NCBI GenBank assembly: GCA_020064725.1
Contig: JAGTWJ010000008.1
Span: 558,001-622,000 of the forward strand
Direction of reading: 5' to 3'
DNA length: 64,000 bases
DNA from: Drechslerella dactyloides
Lineage: Eukaryota; Ascomycota; Orbiliomycetes; Orbiliales; Orbiliaceae
Position numbers and translations under genes: made by a program. Under the pieces are notes generated by a model that was not told the origin of the DNA, did no database searches, and saw only the letters and a list, made by a program, of their open reading frames with translations. Positions 43,287 through 55,790 of this stretch are shown here, one piece after another (positions within the stretch are counted from its first letter, which is position 1; each line of letters begins with the position of its first letter).

Positions 43287-44172
43287 TCACCTGAACTTGC
43301 TAAAGATAACCGCAATGATGAGCAGCACTAGCACCGTGATGATCGCGATCGTGATGATGCGGTTTGTCGCCATTCTAGAACGCCCCGAACCTTCCCCGTT
43401 AGCTACCCACATTAACACCTCTCATCTTCCCACGAAACAAGGGCATCCCCGGTCATAATAAGACGGTGTGTTTTGAAGAGAGACAATGCACTTACCGCCT
43501 GCTCATGCCGCGGAGCGTCTGCACGCTCTTGCCAATGTACCCTTCTCCCTCCAACAGGTTCTCTCTCGCGCTAAGCAGTGTGTTCCGCTGCCCGTACAGA
43601 TCGCTCAGGATGCCGGCGCCAATGTTCTCGGTCTCCGCCGCCAGACGCTGGCTGTTCGTCAGGCGCTGGCTGCTACGCTCCAGCCGATCGGTGCCGGAAA
43701 GCAGCTGCTGGCGCTGCTCGTAGACGGAGTCCTGGCCCGTCGAACCCTTGCCGGCGTAGATGTTGCCCGCGCGGTCGGCCTCGGCCGCGGCGCGCTTGAG
43801 GGATTGCTTGGAGCGGTCGAGATCGTGGTCGTAGTTGCGCACGCGCGGGGAGAACTTTGAGCGGATGTTCGTCGGGATGTTTTGCACCTCGATGCGCATT
43901 TGCGAGATCTGGCAAGAGGGGGTTTGTTAACAGGTGTCTACGTGGGTGTCATGAATGGTCAGTGGGAAGCCGGAGGGATGCTGGCGACGTACGATCTCGT
44001 CTGCTTCTTCGACAGCTCGCTGTGCGGCCCGGATGGCGGCCTTCTTGGGCTCGCCGGTGAGCTCGGCGATTTGCTCGAGCTTCTGCGTGATGTCGGCTTG
44101 CACGAGCTTGAAGTCGGCCTCGTAGGAGGCGAACAGCTCGGAGCCGGGCTCGGAGTCTAGCGCGCTTGACAT
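43287..44172 (-). CDS. VTI1: Qb-SNARE Vti1
   Basis: Qb-SNARE for Golgi, endosome and vacuole fusion. Exons 44172..43993, 43908..43496 and 43374..43287 give 226 residues. The N-terminal three-helix domain (about 1-100) begins LFASYEADFKLVQADITQKL. The SNARE helix (about 130-195) has QLLSGTDRLERSSQRL, AAETENIGAGILSDLYGQR and GKSVQTLRGMSRR. The last exon encodes the C-terminal membrane anchor IITIAIITVLVLLIIAVIFS, with only four residues after it. The intron 1 donor GTACGT and the intron 2 donor CG|GTAAGT are phase-consistent. Confidence 0.95.
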
Positions 44173-44840
44173 GTTGGTCGGCGGTCGGTGGGTATAATGA
44201 ACTGTAGGTCTGGCGGGGGTTGTTGGTGAGGTTGAAGAGTGGACGGATGGGCGATGAGATGGAGGGCAGGAAGCAGCTGACGCAAGCGGCTCGTGCAGGT
44301 TTGGACAAAGGTACGTAACCGGGGCGGCGGCTGTCGGGTAGCGGTGGTTACAAGGGCAGGCGGCGGTGTCCGAGCTTGACTCGCAGCGGTCGGGAATGAT
44401 ACGGAGTACTCTGAGCTCGGGGAATGGCGGCTTCTGGTCCGGCGACAGAAGTTGGCGATGCGATGGCTGGTGGATGGATGGATTGGAGGGAGAGGAGAAG
44501 GCTGGCACGGGGAAGGTGGCGACGTTTGTTCCAAGCGTTCGGCAGCAGCGAGTGGCCAGCCAAGACCGCGCCCGGGGCATACAAGGAAAAGCATCACAGC
44601 CGATTATCTGTAGGGGGACACCATATGTTAAGCTTACATATCGCCTGCATGCTGGTCTACAGAACTCCACTGGACGGCTACGCTATGCTATCGAGATGCC
44701 AAAAGCCGGAATACACTTGCGCCCGTCGTAGACAAAGATATGCGCCATGCCTAGCCCAGCCTCCAATCGCACGTATCAACATGAAAAATGCAGGAACCGA
44801 CACCGCCCGAAATACAAGAGTAGCATAGCTCATCGATCCA
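44173..44840. other. intergenic, VTI1 promoter and MOB1 3' flank
   Basis: 668 bp; no gene seen. Confidence 0.4.
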
Positions 44841-45813
44841 TTACTGATCGATCGAGGCTAGCATCGAGTCCACCAGCTCCTGCAGCGGGCCCCAGTAGTC
44901 CCGCCCGACGTCCAGCTTGAATTCCTTCACGAACAGAACAAAGTGCTTGAACGACGTGTTCATGTGCTTGTCCAGCGCCAGCGCGCCGACGACGGGGAAG
45001 TGGTGGCAGTAGATATGCGCATACACCCGCGCCAGACGCTTGAAGAACTGCGTGATCAGCGCGCGAAAGTCGGGGTTGAACTCGACGCCTGGTGAGAGAT
45101 GGTTAGTCGGTCCGTATCACGTGGCGGGTGACTTTTGAGCGGGCATACCGTTGCGCGAGGGGAAGACCTTGTCGTCGTCGATGCTCTTTTGAACCCAGGC
45201 CATCAGATGCTCGACGTACTGGTGAGCGGGCATCTTGGTCGGCTTTTTGTATTTGTCGCTATCCTGCCAGAGGTATTCAAACTCGTCCGTCGCCTTCATC
45301 TCGGGGCATGATTCATCCGTGCAGAACTCCGAGACTGCACCAAACTATAGAACAGCATGTCAGCGAGGCAGTATTGATAACAACGATGTGTAGCTGTGGG
45401 ATTCCGTATACGCACCAGCAGGTTGATCTGGTTGTAAAAGTCGACCACTGCAAGATAGAGATCATCCGGTTAGCGACTGTCGGATACCGGCCGGCGGGAT
45501 GATGCAGCATCGCGTACAGTTGAAGGCCAGCCATTCGTTCTCGTCCTGTGCCTCACAGCGTCAGTCAGCGTGCCTCGCATGGATCGTATCTGCATGTATC
45601 AAGGGAGCCGTACCTCGCCCTCAGGCAACATGACAACCTTGCGCAGGCTGCCGCTGCCGAGTGTCGCCTGAGCATACTGGCGCAGATGGAAGCTTGTTAT
45701 GCCTTGTCGCGCCTTGCTCGGCCGGAACAGCTGAGCCGGTTTCCTACAGCCCTGTTAGCCGGCGATTCAACAGTAAGAGCAGAAGTAGAAGAGAGCATGC
45801 CGTACGATGCCAT
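44841..45813 (-). CDS. MOB1: Mob1 kinase activator (MEN/SIN/Hippo pathway)
   Basis: Mob1-type coactivator of NDR/LATS kinases (Dbf2/Sid2), working in mitotic exit and septation. Six exons: 45813..45806 (8 nt), 45743..45614, 45545..45518, 45447..45416, 45344..45149 and 45088..44841. All phases agree and the product is 213 residues, the usual length. The 8-nt first coding exon is needed to give MASKPAQLFRPSKARQG, the family N-terminus. Family blocks seen are YAQATLGSGSLRKVVMLPEGE, EWLAFN, VDFYNQINLL, then the zinc-binding pair CTDESC (Cys74, Cys79) and AHIYCHHF. The KATDEFEYLW and NTSFKHFVLF segments are typical Mob1 rather than Mob2. Confidence 0.95.
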
Positions 45814-46163
45814 TGCGAGTTCGTTTGGTTCGTGACCGTGTCTGGAGCAGGAGCGCTGATGGGGATTCGAAGCGCGGCGAGGGGCGGCAGCTGTTGGTGG
45901 GGAGTTGCAATTTATCGATGCGGTCGCAGATAGCAATAATGTTGCTGCAGTAACACCGCGAATTGAACTCGCAGAGCTGCGGCATCGACAGCAGCGCCTT
46001 CGACAGCAGCGCCTAAGAGCAGGGGGGCATTCTACGGCATCCGCACCTGTGTCTCCGATATCGAGGGTATCATACAAGGCATCCGTCGAGGCGCCACTTC
46101 TTCAATGTACATGTACAGCTAAGAATATATTATACAGGTTGGCGTCCGTCGTCAGAGCAGCTC
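45814..46163. promoter_or_regulatory. MOB1 promoter region
   Basis: 350 bp between the MOB1 start and the 3' end of the DUF2011-type gene; both genes run leftwards. It contains CAGCAG-type triplet stretches near 45985-46020; nothing else is recognisable. Confidence 0.35.
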
Positions 46164-47192
46164 TCACGACGGCGTCTCGGGCGCCTTCTCCTTCAGCTTC
46201 ATTTTCCGCCGTACCTTCTTCAGCCGGTTCAACCGCGTCCGCTTCTCTCGGTCCTCCTCTTCGGTCCGCTTGTGAGCTTGCACAGCTTGCACGGCCTTTG
46301 CGGCTTCGGCCGTCTTCTTCTTGTTCTTCTTCTTGACGGCAGTCTTCGTTGCCTTGGCCTCCTCTGCAGCCCGTCGTTTTCGCAGAATGATTCGTCGCTT
46401 CTTGTTCGGCCGATGCCTCTTCCTGGCCCCCAGCCATTCTCCCACCGGCATCCCTTGAAGCACGACTGCCGCTGTTTTTCCTGCCGCACCACTCGCGGAC
46501 GGCCTCACTCCATCCCCTGTCCTATCGACGAAACCAAGCTGTGTCACCCGCCATGGCAATTCGCACCCGGCCCATCTCTCCCCACTCGCCTTCTGGACAT
46601 CGTCCCCAGACACGGCACAAGCCCGAATGCGCAAAGCCCGTTCGTCGTCGTCCTCGAGAGGCGGGGTAAGGTAGTATGAACGGGGTCGGTGTGTCGCGTG
46701 CGCGGTTTCGACGTCCTGATCGGTAAAGTAGGCCACCTGTGGGAGGTCGCCTGCTAGCCCCACCGCTGCAAGAGCGGGCTCGATCTCTGGCGGAGGGGAC
46801 GGCGGGAGAATGTAGTTTTGCACAAGGCCGGCGGGAGCATCCCGGGTTGGAGCGAACAGGCGGAACGCTACTTCTGCAGGCTTGGCCGACTGCGTCTCTC
46901 CGGGCGAACCCGAGTCGACGCTGCTGGCATCCCGAGTGCTGCTGGCATCTTGGTCGTCGATGGAGTAGCCGAGGATGGAGGCCCAGTCGACCGTCTGAGC
47001 CGGCCGTTCTGGTGAGGGCGGCGGGGCGAGGGCCTCTCGGGAGACACTAAATTTGCGATATGTCCCGCGTTAGTACGTGCGATGCAACCCTGCTTCCGTC
47101 GATGGACGAAGCGAGGAGCAGAAGTAGGAAAGAACCCGGTGACCGCGTGATGCCGTACATACTCACATTTCTGTCTGGGAGCCGTCGAGCAT
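46164..47192 (-). CDS. DUF2011-type fungal nuclear protein, function unknown
   Basis: Fungal protein resembling the DUF2011 family. Exons 47192..47167 and 47046..46164 (intron 120 nt, GTGAGT to ATTTAG) give 302 residues. The start is MLDGSQTEIVSREA; a long open frame ending here has no ATG near its apparent start, so the short first exon is required. Visible are PERPAQTVDWASILGYS (about 20-36), AEVAFRLFAPTRDAP (about 65-80, the FRLF-type block of the family), an RSYYLTPP block and a strongly basic C-terminal half (KKRRIILRKRRAAEE, KKKNKKK, RLNRLKKVRRKMKLKEK). The basic tail suggests a nucleolar/nuclear protein. The family name is the weaker part of the call. Confidence 0.68.
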
Positions 47193-48255
47193 CGTGGCCC
47201 TTGTCCTCGGCTGGTGACGGTGTCTGTGAAGCTGTCGAAGCTGATGGAGCGATGCTGAGGAGGAAGAATCGAGGAATGCGGCGATGGGAGAAGAAAACGT
47301 GGGCCCAATGCCCTCTTTCTATTCGCCAACGGCCGGCGGTCGCTTGACAGGCCTGCTGGTCAACGGCGTCCCGTGGCCGCGCATGACCGCATCTACGGGT
47401 CCGAGCTGACCAGAGATGGTGGACCGTCTTGATCTCGGTGAGACACAGCCTGCAGGAGGACGCGGACGGGCAGGGAATGGCGCATTGTTGGGCGTGGGGC
47501 GTATTGAGGCCAGGTCAACCAACCGCAGCGCCGGAAGCAGCACGCGCACGCAACCTATCGCCAACTTCACGTCGTCCGTGTCCGCCAGCTTCCAATCCGA
47601 TCGCATTGCCCATCGACACCCTCTCTCCCCTCCAGCATCTCCGTATCTCCCGCGCCAGGCTCCCAGTACCGTCACTCGCTCCCAAACGACCCCCGAAGGC
47701 ACGTAGAACCAGCCAGAGGCAGCTAGGCCGTTCAGCTTGCCTCCGTAGTAGGGTTAACCACGGCTAGCCCGCGATTAGATGATTCGCCCGCTTTCCGACA
47801 GCGGCAGTCCTCCAGCTTATCCCCACGCTCGCCTGACTGCATCCTGAAGCCGCAGTTTTACCGGGGCCTCAGCGGTAAAACGGTCGTGTGACGTCTTGCT
47901 CTTTTGCTCTATCTGTGGGGGCGAATACACTCAGCCCGATAAGCGTTCGTGCCTCGACGCTATTCCAATATTTAAAATAACCTAGGATCCCGAGGCGGCC
48001 GTCCTCTTCGTACGCCACACCCACAATCTTTTTTATTTTTTACTGCACCGAAGTATGGCAGCTGGGTGCTAATTATATAACCCGATCGCGTAGCTGCCAA
48101 ACGTGTCCGGCACAGGCCAGCCCGTCGAGTCCTTTCCGCTCCAGGACTTCTCTCATCCATCCGCGTCGTCGCCTACATACGACCGTTTTGATCCTGAATA
48201 CAATACAGCCGAACGGCAGCGGCGGGAAGCCAAGTGGCTTCGGCTGCTCGACGAG
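47193..48255. promoter_or_regulatory. divergent promoter region of DUF2011 gene and phosphate transporter
   Basis: 1,063 bp. A CRE/AP-1-like TGACGTC occurs at about 47890. No clear CACGTG (Pho4) site was seen by eye. An open frame reading into the transporter start lacks a credible ATG of its own. Confidence 0.35.
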
Positions 48256-51007
48256 ATGAAGTTCAGCCATAGCATCCAGTTCAATGCCGTCCCGGACTGG
48301 AGTTCCAACTACATTGCATACTCCAACCTCAAGAAGCTGTGCGTACCAGCTCCCCTCCATCTATCCATACGTTATGCCACAAGTCCTGGGTAAACGCTGA
48401 CGCGGATTCTCCAATCTGCAGTATATACACTCTCGAGAAGAAGGTCAACGATGCCGCCTCCACATCGAACCAGGACGAAGAACGGACTGCCCTCATAAAC
48501 GAGGACACGGATCCCGACCCCACCTTTAGACGCGCCCTCGACAATGAACTCGACAAGATATCCGAATTCTACCAGCTTAAGGAGCTGGAACTCTACCGCG
48601 AACTCGACGAGCTGACGAGGGACAAGGAGGCGTTCGAGAAGGCCCAGCTCGAGGAAGTCGGCGACTCCACCGAACTCGATGGAAGCCAACTGCTGAGCAA
48701 ACGGAAGGGCGGCGTTCTCAGCGGTGCCCCCGTCGCAACCAGCCCGACGGCCTCGAGCCCCGTGAGCGGCAAGCGGCCAGGATTCCATTCTGAGTCCGAG
48801 TCCGATGCATCTGACGACGAGCTCATCAGCTCCGGATCCGGCGTCAAGAGACGAAAGAGAGCGAGCACCGTAGGCAGCAACGAAATGCTTACGACAACTA
48901 CCTCCCGGTTGAAGAAGCGCAACTCGATGACGTTTGACGAGTTCAACGACGGCGCTCTCACCGCCTTATACGATCAGCGTATCGCGCTTAAGAAACGGGC
49001 TATAAATCTCTACGTGTCCATGGTCGAGCTCAAGTCCTTCGCCCAGCTTAACCGGACGGGTTTTTCAAAGGCGCTGAAAAAGTTCGACAAGATTCTCAAT
49101 CGCAATCTGCGGGAAAAGTACCTCTCGCAGTCCGTTGCATCGTCGTATCCCTTCCGCGAGCAGACGTCCAGGGATCTCGGGGATGGTATTAGCAGAATGG
49201 AGGAGGTTTACGCTGACCTCGCCACGAATGGGGATATCGAGGCGGCGAAGAAGGAGCTGAGGCTGTACTTGAGAGAACACGTCGTCTGGGAACGCAACAC
49301 GGTCTGGCGTGAGATGATTGGCATCGAGAGAAAGGCGCAGGCTGCGAACGTCGGTGCCATGCGCACGCTGCTGGGTACGGATGTGCCCAGCGAAGGAACC
49401 AGGCGCCAGGGCGACGAGAGCGAGTTGCCTGAGAAGACAAAACTCCGGACGCCGCTAGGGACGGTGATGTGCCCGCGCTGGCTTCTCAGCTCGAACTTTT
49501 TCGTCCTGGTCATCGCCACCGCGATATTCCTGGCGCTGATATGGTCGCCCACTTTCAAGTCGCCGGAGCAGCGTGGGTGTTTCGCCATTCTGGTGTTTGC
49601 GTCCATACTGTGGGCGACGGAGGTGATACCATTGTTCGTAACGTCGCTGATGATACCGTTCTTCGGCGTCGTGCTGCGGGTGTGCCGTGAGGATGCGAAG
49701 CCGCACGCACGGCTGGAAGCTAAGGCTGCGGCCAAGTATATCTTTGCGGCGATGTGGACGCCCGCTATCATGCTGCTGTTGGGTGGCTTTACGATCGCGG
49801 CAGCGCTGAGCAAGTACCATATCGCAAAGTTGATCGCGACAAAGGTGTTGAGCATGGCGGGGACGAAGCCGCGGACGGTGCTGCTGACCGTCATGTTTGT
49901 GGCGACTGTCGCGAGCATGCTGATTAGCAACGTCGCCGCGCCGGTTCTCTGCTACTCTCTCATTCGGGTAGGTCACTCCTGGGTATAAAATAATTGGGTA
50001 GAAGCTAATATGTGAACAGCCCATGTTGCGGAATTTGCCAGCGGAATCGAATATGTCCAAGTCGTTGATTCTCGGTATCGCGTTGGCGTCGAATGTTGGC
50101 GGGATGGTGTCGCCGATCGCCAGTCCGCAGAACATCATCGCGCTGCAGAACATGAAGCCGGAGCCCAGCTGGGGCGAGTGGTTTGTCGTCTCGCTGCCGG
50201 TGTCCGTGCTATCCATCCTGGCGATCTGGTTGATCCTGTTGATTACGTTCCAGCCCGGGCGTGGAACCAACATTGTGCCGATACGGCCGATGAAGGACCC
50301 GTTTACCGGCGTGCAATGGTTCATCTCGATTGTGACGGTCGCGACGATTGTCCTGTGGTGTCTTGCAAACAGCCTCGAGAACGAGTTTGGGGACATGGGC
50401 GTCGTTGCTATCATCCCCATCGTCATGTTTTTCGGCACAGGTATCCTCACGAAGGAGGACTTCAACAATTTTCTGTGGACCATCATCATCCTTGCTGCTG
50501 GCGGGCTGGCGCTCGGTAAGGTGGTGACGTCGTCGGGATTGCTGCACACGATTGTGAAGGATATCCATCATGTAACGCACAATATGGGACTGTACGGTGT
50601 CATGTTGACGTTTGCAGGGTTGATATTGGTGTTTGCAACGTTCATCAGCCATATGGTTGCCGCATTGATTATTTTGCCTATTGTCGCGCAGATTGGCGTG
50701 CAGATGGAGGATCCGCATCCGCGGTTGCTGGTGATGGCGAGCGCCCTGATGTGCTCGGCGGCGATGGGGCTGCCGACGTCGGGCTTCCCGAATATGAGTA
50801 CGTTGGTGTCATGCCATACTATTGTTGGATGCTTAGTTTGCTAACGGGTGTATGTGTACAGCTGCGATCATGATGGAGGACGACCAGACGGGACAACGGT
50901 ATCTGCGGGTGAAGCACTTTATCTCGCGGGGTGTTCCAGGCAGCATTGCAGCATTCGGGGTGGTGGTGACGGTAGGATACGGGCTCATGCTGATTGTAGG
51001 GTTTTAG
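48256..51007 (+). CDS. SPX-domain low-affinity phosphate transporter (Pho87/Pho90/Pho91 family)
   Basis: Sodium/anion-symporter-type phosphate transporter with an N-terminal SPX sensor that binds inositol pyrophosphates. Exons 48256..48338, 48422..49967, 50020..50797 and 50862..51007 give 850 residues. SPX starts at residue 1 with MKFSHSIQFNAVPDW and contains SNYIAYSNLKKLIY; its helices continue to about 330 (FSKALKKFDKILNRNLREKY, LYVSMVELKSFAQLN). A Ser/Asp-rich low-complexity insertion lies in SPX (about 140-215). From about 410 there are roughly 12 membrane spans (WLLSSNFFVLVIATAIF onwards). SNVGGMVSPIASPQN and AALIILPIVAQIG are the DASS/NaDC-type transport motifs. It may sit in plasma membrane (Pho87/90) or vacuole (Pho91); the sequence alone does not decide. 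Confidence 0.93.
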
Positions 51008-52132
51008 GACCCTGGTGAAGTACATTCTTTAACTCGTCGCTGTCGCGTCGTCGTTTATATTTTCCGTCTTGCGGCAGGAGGTGGGACGCTATATATTTTC
51101 TATATATGCGTCGCTTCGAGCGTGTAGCGATTAGGTTTCTGGGGGCTTCATTGCATTGAGTGGTGCTGACGGAGCATTTCCACTCATTGTTCATTCGATG
51201 GAGGGGTTTTCGAGTAGGAGTAGGTGGTATATTGCTTACCGTGGGGTTCTAATGCGGGGCATGAACGGTGCGGTTTATTGTCGCAGTACATATAGAATGC
51301 GAGTCTGTATTTACAACTGCCGTACTTTCAATAAGCCAAACTTGTATTCGTCGTTTAATTTGTTGAATCTTACCAGTTATACGTCTGCCCCGAGACTGCA
51401 GTTATACTCGAGAAGTACTCGCAAAGAAGAGATATCGATAACAGAACACCGTTATCGAGATCTATATCTGGTGGTTTTATAATGCTGACAAGGCTAGTCG
51501 CTTGGCTGCACTGTTTGACTAGCGCCGGCTGTCGACGTTCTGGCGCTGGATCCTGCGGCCGAAGAACGGACGACAGGCAATCCACCCGGTTCCGTAACTG
51601 TCGCCTGGCCAGTTTAACTTCCCTTGAACAACGTCCATTGAAACATCACGCTCGTAAGCCTTCGTTCGAACAGACTGTTTGACTGCCATTTTGTCTCCTC
51701 GCAGTCGCAACGACACCTTGAAACCGGCCTGGTCTATAGTATACCCCTGATATCAGACCGCTTGGCATACCAGTCGCTTCTTATAAGATAACTTAAAACT
51801 GCCCATCCTTCCTCAAGCTCTTATCAGACTTGCTCCTTATGGTCACTCCACCTTGCGGGAACGTTCTACTGTATCCTGGGGAAAAACTGGAACTGCCGAT
51901 GGCCATCTAATACTGTCAGAACGTTCTGCGTGGGCCAAGCTCCCGATTACATAAGCCTTCGTCCCCTGCTCGAATCCCGGTTTGCAACATCCAACGCAAA
52001 CCGCGACGCAAACCCGCGACACGCTTCATCGAACGACAACCTCGCGATCAGATATCGGTACCTACCTCCTTACTTATTCACTCGCATGCCTTAAGGTCTA
52101 ACGCGCCTTTCGTCACCCAGATATCAATAGAG
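51008..52132. other. intergenic
   Basis: About 1.1 kb holding the 3' flank of the transporter and the promoter of the SNF2 gene; no gene supported. Confidence 0.4.
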
Positions 52133-55100
52133 ATGCAGTTAAACATCGATGTCCCACTGGCAATGGCTGCTGCATCGCCACCCCCGCCCACGCCTCGCGA
52201 CCAATCCATCATCGATATCTTCAACACCCTCCCCTCGCCGTCGCCCAGCGTCACGGGGATGCAAAATGTCTTCCACGCCGAGGTTCTGGAAACGCTACTC
52301 GACGACGACATAGAAGCTATTCTTGGCCTACGCACCAAGCCGTTCCGCTACCAGCGGCGCTCAGCGGCGCTTATGTTCCAGCGCGAGCAGGGGATCCAAT
52401 ACCGTGCCAGCGAGATGGCGAGGAACGGCGACGACGGCGTGTACGATTCGCAGATTGGTGGAATTCTAGCCGAGGAGATGGGCAGCGGGAAAACATTGAT
52501 ATGCTTGTTGCTGGTGCTGGCATCCAGGTATCTGACTGTTGAGATGCCGGGGCATGTCATCCGCCGCTCTATCGCCGATGAGCCGGAGGAGACAACCCCC
52601 GATGTCGTCCCGGACGATGATGAGGACGACAGGTACATCATCTACGAGTCGAAAGGGAAAAGAGTGGGTCCGCCTACACCGAGAAAGGAGACTCCACCAC
52701 CGTCGGTACCGGCGCAACCTCCTCAAGAGAAGGTTCCCAGTCTCCTAACGCTGTCCGTCCGTACAATCATGACCCACGGCGTCCCCTGGCGCGACAGGAA
52801 CCCCGACTACCATCACCGTCTCGGAAACTTGATCCGCGAGCAACGCACCCTCCACAAATGGGACTCCTACGAAGTCGTCCGCGCCGCCTCCTCCCGCCTC
52901 GGCTTCCGCGACGTAGCCGACGTCTATCTATCGTCCGCCACGCTCGTCGTCGTCCCTGGGAATCTTATGATCCAATGGGAAGACGAGATCCTCAAGCACA
53001 CCTTCCCTGCCGCGCAAGGCGGCCTCGCGTACGCCAAGGTCTCCGAAAAGAGCCCGATTCCCGACACCGAAGAGCTACTCAACCTCGACATCCTTCTGAT
53101 CTCCCGCGCGCGTTTCGACAAGGAGATACAGGACGGCGCGGACGAGTACGGCCGCCGGCAGCACAGCGGCATCCGAATGGGATGTCGTTGCCGATGGCTC
53201 AGCCCGCGTCCACAGCAGACGGTCTGCAAATGTCCCCGGCTGGACGGGTTCTACAAGTCCCCGTTGATGACAATACACTGGAAACGCATCATCGTCGATG
53301 AAGGGCACTCGATGGCATCGTCGCGCTCCAACTCCGTCCTGCTGGCGGATAAGCTGCACGTGCAGTCCAAATGGGCGGTAACGGGTACACCCAGCAGCGG
53401 GCTGTACTCGAAAACCACCGCGCAGGACGCCGAAATCGATAACAGCATTCAGGTTTCTGAGGCATCGGACCTCCGCCGCATCGGTGACCTGATCACCCAC
53501 TTCCTCAAACTGCCACCGTACGACAACCGGCGGGTGCGATGGCCAAATAAGGTCTCAGAAGCCGTCGGCACAGGTCTACTGCGCTCGGTCCTCGAGCGCG
53601 TGATGATCCGTCACCGGATCGCAGATATCGAAAACGAGGTTGCGCTGCCGCCGCTGCACCAGAAGTTCGTGTATGTAAAGCCGGGATGGTACGAGAAGCT
53701 GACGCTGAATTTGTTTCTGGCGCAGCTGGCAACGAACGAGGTGACCAGCGAGCGGTGCGATCAGGACTGGATGTTCCATCCGACGCAGCGGCGGCACCTG
53801 AACGACTTTGTGAACAATATGCGGGAATGCGCGTTTTACTGGACGGGTGTGAATAGGCGCTCCGTGCGCGAGATGCGCGATTTGGCGGTCAAGTATCTGG
53901 AGAAGGAGGGGAAGGTGGTGATTGAGGCGGATAGGGAGCTGTTGAGGCGGGCGGTCGAGACGGCAGATACAGCATTGAGGAGTCAGCTTTGGAAGACGTA
54001 TTCCGTGTTTCACGAGATGGGTAGGTGATCTGCTGTCCTCGTTATCGCTGTCATCGATATCGATTTGTGCAGTACTAATGCAGCTCCGACTAGGTTACTG
54101 CGTGAACAAGCTGCCGGAGACGGTGCGGCAGGCTTGGGCGATGGACCCTGCGGTCTCATTCAGCGCCGAGGGTGCAGTGCTAGGCGGCGCACAAATCATG
54201 TCCATGCAGAAGCTGATAGCTAAAAAGGCATACTCCGGTCGAGACTTGACGCCTACGCTGGCAAACGAAGGGGACAACTCGATGCCCGCGTTCCGCGAAT
54301 CGAGCACCACCCGCGACCACATCCTCGGGCGCAAGGAAGCCGGAGAGATCACAGATACGCAATACCAATACATGCTGCACGGGTATCCATCAGCCCACCA
54401 GACACTGCACTCCAAGCAGACAAAGAATAAGCGTAGAAAGGCTACCAGCCCAAAGAAAACTACCGCTCATAAAAACTCATCGTCACCAGTCAAGAAGGGC
54501 ATCCTGAAGCAAAGTCACCAAGCTTGCGAAGATGAGTATCTGGCCGCTGATAGCCCGCTGCGCGATGTCGCGGTGGCAGGGTTCGCATCGGCGAAGCTCG
54601 CATATCTAGTATCGAAGGTGCTGGAGTTCCAGGCGACGGAGAAAATTTTGATCTTCTACGAGACCGATCAGGTGGCGTTCTATATCGCTGAGGCGCTGAG
54701 CGTCGTGGGCGTCAAGTATCTACTATGTGGGTTTACATCGCTCCATGTTGGTAAATTGGTGGGAATGTGCTGACTGAAACGCAGATTCGCGGACGGGGCT
54801 CGATGTTCACCGAAAGGCGGAGTATCTCGTCACTTTCAACACGACTGACAGCTTTCGCGTCTTTCTACTGGACGTCAGCCAGGCGGCGCAGGGCATCCAC
54901 CTTGGATCGGCGAGCAGAGTCTTCTTCGTGAATCCCATCTGGCAGCCCCCCAGGTCTGTACAACGCTCCATTCCCACCCTTACATCCCGGGCACCATTCG
55001 GGTACTATCATATGATGTAGCAACCGGCTAACGAAGGCCCGCATGCAGCGTCCTGGCGCAAGCAATGAAGCGTGCCCACCGCATCGGCCAGACGCGGCCC

Positions 55101-55790
55101 GTCTACGTGGAAACACTAATCCTTAAAGGCACAATTGAAGAAACCATCTTCAATCGCAAAAACCAGATGGATGAGAATGACTTTCGCGGAAAGAAGCTGA
55201 TGGTCGACGACGAGGGACTGCGGAACCTGCTTGTGCGCGAACCCTTCGCGGATATCGTGGACGGACAGGATGAGCTATTTGGACGGCTGGAGACGCCGCA
55301 GCGGATGTTTGGCGAGGGCAAGGTTGGCGATGCGCCGGAGCATCCGGATTTGGATATTGTCACGCTGCAGAGGGACCCGCAGAGTGTGAACGGGAGTCCA
55401 GCGCCGCCGAGTCGTGCTGCGACGCCGGTGGTGGACGTAAAGAAGGATAACAGCATGAAGCCGAAGAAGAGGGTTGGATTCGCAGTTGATGATGAAGATG
55501 GTAACGAAGATGCTAATGGCGCCTCCGTTCGGTTCGCCGCGGATGATGCGACGGTGACGTCGCAAGTCACAGATACAATTGGCGATGGCGGTGTGGCGGA
55601 TGTGTCGGTCCATATAGCGAAGGTGTCGTTGTTCAGTGGGAAGAATGGCGTTTTCAAGGACACACCTGCACCAGCGGTAGTAGCTCCCGAGAGCAGCGTG
55701 CTGCAGAAGCGGGGGCACGAATGCGGCGATGAGCAAGAGAGTGTGGTGTTCAAGCGGCCGAGGGTTGCATTTGTAGATGCTGAGGTCTGA
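52133..55790 (+). CDS. SNF2-family ATPase/helicase-like protein with CxC insertion
   Basis: Swi2/Snf2-type DNA-dependent ATPase. Exons 52133..54020, 54094..54726, 54785..54953 and 55049..55790 give 1,143 residues, phases consistent. Motif I is GGILAEEMGSGKTL (about 108-120). Motif Ia is SSATLVVVPGNLMIQWEDEI. Motif II reads VDEGH (about 388-392) instead of DEAH/DEGH-typical DExH. Motif III is WAVTGTPSSG. The C-terminal lobe has KILIFYETDQVAFYIAEAL, LLDVSQAAQGIHLGSASRV and MKRAHRIGQTRPVYVETL (motif VI). A CRC-x11-CKC cluster (351-367) precedes motif II. No RING finger between the lobes was seen, unlike Rad5/Rad16. The C-terminal about 200 residues are disordered with basic PKKRVGF and KRPRVAF stretches. 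Likely nuclear; chromatin or repair role inferred. Confidence 0.88.
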
